Shown piece by piece: positions 61,624 through 64,000 of a stretch of 64,000 nucleotides of DNA. Source of the stretch: Humibacillus xanthopallidus (GTDB lineage Bacteria; Actinomycetota; Actinomycetes; Actinomycetales; Dermatophilaceae); assembly GCF_006716675.1 (NCBI RefSeq), contig NZ_VFPM01000002.1, positions 1,513,622 to 1,577,621 of the forward strand, given 5' to 3'. Both the position numbers and the translations under genes were made by a program. The notes beneath the pieces are model-generated. The model was not told the origin of the DNA. It made no database searches and saw nothing but the letters and a program-made list of their open reading frames with translations. Positions within the stretch are counted from its first letter, which is position 1. Every line of letters starts with the position of its first letter.

Positions 61624-62169
61624 TCAGGTGGTCGACGAAGCGGTGGTCGTGCCCGTGTCGGGCTGGGTGGACTGGTTGGGCTGGGTGGACTGGTCGGGCT
61701 GGGGGCCGTCGCCGTCACGGTCGCCGCGCATGCCCATGCCGGGTCCCATCCCGCCTCCGGGCCCACCCTCCTGCACCCCGGTCACCGTGAACGACGCGTC
61801 GACCTGCACGGTGATGTGGGTGCCGTCCGCGCGCACCATGTGGGCCTCGTAGACGCCGTCCGAGTCGGTCTCGACCCGCTCGATGGTGGCACCGGGCTCC
61901 TTGGCCTTCGCCGCGGCGGTCACCTTGGCCGCCGTGTCACCCGTGAGCAGCTTCTCGTCCGACCTCATGGGCTTGCTCGGGTCGGTGTTGCCGTTGCCCA
62001 TGCCGCCGCGCATGCCCTGCTGCCCGCTCTCGGGGCCCTGGCCGTAGCCGTTCGTGGTGGTCGCGCCGGTCCCGGTCTCGTCGGCGCTGGCGAGAGCCGC
62101 TCCACCGAGCGCGAGGGCCGAGGCGGCCACGATGCCCGCCCCGGCGAGGGCGATGGTCTTCTTGTTCAT
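61624..62169 (-). CDS. Exported PepSY-like protein with Met/Gly-rich segments
   Basis: 181-residue protein with a signal peptide (KKTIALAGAGIVAASALALG, cleaved near ALASADE). The core about 68-130 resembles a PepSY domain (LTGDTAAKVTAAAKAKEPGA, RVETDSDGVYEAHM). Gly/Met-rich stretches flank it (GMRGGMGNG, GGGMGPGMGMRGD), and the C-terminus has QPDQST/QPNQST repeats coded by an 18-base tandem repeat. ATG has AAGGAG eight bases upstream. PepSY proteins inhibit or sense peptidases; metal binding through Met is a guess. Confidence 0.8.
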   Translation of the reverse strand: MNKKTIALAGAGIVAASALALGGAALASADETGTGATTTNGYGQGPESGQQGMRGGMGNGNTDPSKPMRSDEKLLTGDTAAKVTAAAKAKEPGATIERVETDSDGVYEAHMVRADGTHITVQVDASFTVTGVQEGGPGGGMGPGMGMRGDRDGDGPQPDQSTQPNQSTQPDTGTTTASSTT

Positions 62170-62328
62170 GCCTGTGTCTCCTTCGATGGACTGGCGGTGC
62201 GTGCCAGTGCCTCCACCGTCGGCGGGGGTGCTGTGCCCTCACCCTCGGTGACATGGCGATGCGCTGTGAGCAGGTCGGGCCCAGCTGGCCCCGGACTCGT
62301 GACGGGCGAAGGCCCCTGCGCAGTGGGC

Positions 62329-63117
62329 TCAGCCCTGCTGGTCGAAGGGTCTCTGACCCTCGCCGGCACGGGGTGGTCGGTCAGTCGGGTGGTGCGGTGG
62401 GTCGGAGCCGGCGCCCAGACCTGCGCCGCCGGACCGACCCGGTGAGCTGCCGGGTGATCTGGAGGGAGACCTGCCGGGAGATCTGCCGGGAGATCTGGCG
62501 GGCGTCGAGGGGGTGGAGGGCGCGGAGATGCCCATGCGTTCACCCCAGGCGTCGTAGCGCCGCTTGTAGCGCCGGATGCGACCGGCGACCTTGTAGACGA
62601 TGAAGCCGCCCAGCAGCAGCAGGACGAGGGCGATCGTCGCGGCGAGCCACGGATGGGCGATCGTCAGGGCGGTCACGCCGGTCACGGCGACGTCCTCCGT
62701 CGTGCTCACGACGACGTTGCTCGCCGGCTCGGGGGAGGTGTTGACCGCAGCACGCAGCCCGGCCTTGATCCCGTGCGAGATGAGGGCGGTGATGCCACCG
62801 GTGGCGGCGCCGATCGCCGCGTCGAGGCTGGCCGTCTCGTGGCCGATGAGGTAGCCGATCGTCGCTCCCACGGCCGGGCGCACGACGGTGTGCACGGAGT
62901 CCCAGACGGAGTCGACGTAGGGGATCTTGTCGGCGACCATCTCGATGGCGAAGAGGATGCCGGCACCGATGAGCACGTCGGTGCGGGCCAGGGCGTCAGG
63001 GATCTGCGAGACGCCGAACACGCGGTCGGCGAGTCCGAGGACGAGCACGACGAGGTAGGCGTTGATGCCGCTTCCCCATCCGGTGCTGAACGCCATGGGG
63101 ATGAGCTCCGCTCCCAC
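62329..63117 (-). CDS. DUF4126 membrane protein
   Basis: 262-residue protein: MGAELIPMAFSTGWGSGINAY (start, shown in part) and several membrane spans separated by Gly-rich turns (GATIGYLIGHETASLDAAIG, VALVLLLLGGFIVYKVAG type), the DUF4126 layout. The tail of about 60 residues is Arg/Ser/Pro/Gly repeats (RSPGRSPGRS), coded by short tandem repeats. GTG at 63117 with GAGGAGG five bases upstream is better than ATG at 63096. Function unknown. Confidence 0.85.
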   Translation of the reverse strand: MGAELIPMAFSTGWGSGINAYLVVLVLGLADRVFGVSQIPDALARTDVLIGAGILFAIEMVADKIPYVDSVWDSVHTVVRPAVGATIGYLIGHETASLDAAIGAATGGITALISHGIKAGLRAAVNTSPEPASNVVVSTTEDVAVTGVTALTIAHPWLAATIALVLLLLGGFIVYKVAGRIRRYKRRYDAWGERMGISAPSTPSTPARSPGRSPGRSPSRSPGSSPGRSGGAGLGAGSDPPHHPTDRPPRAGEGQRPFDQQG

Positions 63118-63643
63118 GGCCCCTCCTCGCTCTCGTGCGTGCTCTGCCTGCTCCGGTGCTGCTTCGGTGCACGACATGGTGTCGGACAGGTCTGACAGTC
63201 CCGCATCCGCGGGGGAGCCGCAAGGTGCTCGCGCCGGCCGGGCCGAGGGTGCGCCCCGCCGGGCATGCAGAGCGGGCTCGATCCGTGAGCGGACGGAACC
63301 CCTGCGCCCCTCCGTTCGCGGACCGAACCCGCACGAGCAAGCCTGTCGTCTGCTCGTCCGGAGTACCTGAGCACGGCTACTCATGTCGGTGCGCCCACCG
63401 CAGGGTCGGCGGGGCCGGTGGGGGTCGACGGGGGTCGGGCGCGGCTGTGGAGGGCGTCTTGACACGGTGTCGGCGGCAGGGGTTACAGTCGAGATATCGA
63501 ACAGGTGTTCGAATGAGTCAGGGGCCGGCCAGCAGGTCGGTCATGAGGTGTCAGTCGTCGGTTGGTGTCAGGACTGCGCGTGTGGGGCGTGTGTGGTTCT
63601 GGGTCGTGATGTCCGGCCTCGACGTGTCCGAAGGAGACGTGTC
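63118..63643. other. Divergent intergenic region, 526 bases
   Basis: From left: the promoter region of the DUF4126 gene, a stretch with imperfect dyads around 63285-63320, and at 63459-63512 an SOS-type promoter with a LexA box. The 131 bases after the LexA box hold a frame of 62 codons (63513-63698) that runs into the next gene and has no ribosome site; I do not call it. Confidence 0.6.
63459..63512 (+). promoter_or_regulatory. SOS promoter with LexA box
   Basis: TTGACA (63459-63464) and TACAGT (63484-63489) form a promoter; TCGAACAGGTGTTCGA at 63497-63512 is a perfect actinobacterial LexA site (TCGAAC-N4-GTTCGA) over the transcription start. The downstream DUF6504 gene should therefore be induced by DNA damage. 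Confidence 0.9.
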
Positions 63644-64000
63644 GTGGTGCGTAGGTTCAGTGATCCCGTCGAGGTGCGGGTTCGTGGTGAGGGTGTGAGG
63701 CCGTCATCGGTGCGTTCGGCGCTCCCGGTGGGAGGGCAGTCCGCGAGAGATCCTCTCTCCGGTTCCTCGGCGACGGGCCGGGGCCCGGCCGGCTCCGGTG
63801 ATGCCGTCGGTGATGCCGTCGGTGATGCCGGTGGAGGCATCGGTGGAGCCGGTGGTGGGGCACGGCCGGAGGCGTTCATCTGGCGTGGACGGCTCTACGT
63901 CGTGCGCGACGTGCTCGCGACCTGGCGGGAACGGCGTGCCTGGTGGCGTGAGGCCCTCGACGCCGACGACGCCCGGGTGCGACCGGGGGAGACGCTCGCG
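63644..64000 (+). CDS. DUF6504 protein, 5' part (runs off the window)
   Basis: Open for 119 codons to the last base. MVRRFSDPVEVRVRG at the start and ARPEAFIWRGRLYVVRDVLA, RRAWWREALD later match the DUF6504 pattern. Between them lie about 55 residues of Gly/Ala/Ser-rich sequence with GDAV repeats, coded by a 12-base unit repeated at 63797-63830. The family is found next to SOS mutagenesis genes (dnaE2, imuB or dinB) in actinobacteria, which agrees with the LexA box. GTG at 63644 has AAGGAG seven bases upstream; GTG at 63647 is the alternative. Confidence 0.82.
   Translation, partial: MVRRFSDPVEVRVRGEGVRPSSVRSALPVGGQSARDPLSGSSATGRGPAGSGDAVGDAVGDAGGGIGGAGGGARPEAFIWRGRLYVVRDVLATWRERRAWWREALDADDARVRPGETLA

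Noticed and set aside
63513..63698. 62-codon frame starting right after the LexA box
   Set aside because: Runs 55 bases into the DUF6504 gene, has no ribosome site and atypical Cys/Val/Trp-rich composition; a leader peptide cannot be excluded but is not supported.
1..64000. rRNA or tRNA genes
   Set aside because: I looked for tRNA T-loop (GGTTCGAATCC-like) and rRNA landmark sequences on both strands and saw none; a covariance search could still find one I missed.

Overview
The window is 64 kb of very GC-rich actinobacterial chromosome. Gene order and protein style (MurT/GatD, class II DAHP synthase, the qcrCAB/ctaCDF respiratory set, a PASTA kinase, leaderless promoters) fit the Micrococcales, probably a relative of the Intrasporangiaceae/Dermatophilaceae; the family-level placement is an inference. 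From memory of the Mycobacterium tuberculosis map, the window follows the Rv2172c to Rv2216 block in order: metF-like, idsA2, Rv2175c, pknL, aroG, plsC, fadD15, Rv2191, trpD, ctaE-qcrCAB, ctaF/ctaC, adoK, HesB, glycerate kinase, cobS, gcvT, pepB, dlaT and the Rv2216 epimerase. It is therefore mostly conserved backbone, with lineage-specific genes set into it. I saw no rRNA, tRNA, CRISPR array, prophage or insertion sequence.

Layout. 0-5 kb: end of an unknown gene, a TIGR01777 epimerase, sucB and lpd. 5-9 kb: DUF5302, leucyl aminopeptidase, gcvT, a hypothetical protein and a P1 peptidase. 10-12 kb: murT and a gatD that lacks its catalytic cysteine. 12-18 kb: a minus-strand operon behind a cobalamin riboswitch (SCO2322-family exported protein, EcfT, double EcfA, S component, cobU, cobS). 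18-25.6 kb: a serine hydrolase, DUF3043, a protein-repair methyltransferase with a duplicated and frameshifted tail, a second methyltransferase, an M20 dipeptidase, a phosphoesterase and nadA. 25.7-30.6 kb: glycerate kinase, an Fe-S carrier, an adenosine-kinase-like protein, aat, TusA and an unusual cysteine desulfurase homologue. 30.7-39.3 kb: the aerobic respiratory chain, ctaC-ctaD-ctaF on plus and ctaE-qcrC-qcrA-qcrB on minus. 39.5-49 kb: receiver-like protein, trpD, a stand-alone RAM domain, an exonuclease/GIY-YIG fusion, Cys-rich and lipoprotein unknowns, an acyl-CoA synthetase, SRPBCC and ROK proteins. 50-64 kb: plsC with a two-component pair, aroG, an EamA exporter, pknL, a LysM transglycosylase, the pknL-substrate homologue, a polyprenyl synthase, metF, a PepSY-like exported protein, DUF4126 and the start of a LexA-controlled gene (DUF6504).

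How the genes work together. Respiration forms one block: the cytochrome bc1 genes and the aa3 oxidase genes lie 4 kb apart. Cobalamin uptake and salvage are joined under one riboswitch. The 53-61 kb end combines cell-envelope signalling and building (PknL, its DNA-binding target homologue, wall hydrolase, prenyl synthase).

The most unusual signals are the GatD homologue with Asp in place of the nucleophilic Cys, a leaderless upstream mini-ORF before murT, a 22-bp perfect inverted repeat that buries the start codon of a metallopeptidase gene, a desulfurase homologue without the PLP lysine, a G-quadruplex-like tract before a response-regulator gene, and a 7-base word (GGCATAC/GTATGCC) scattered over the window about six times more often than base composition predicts.
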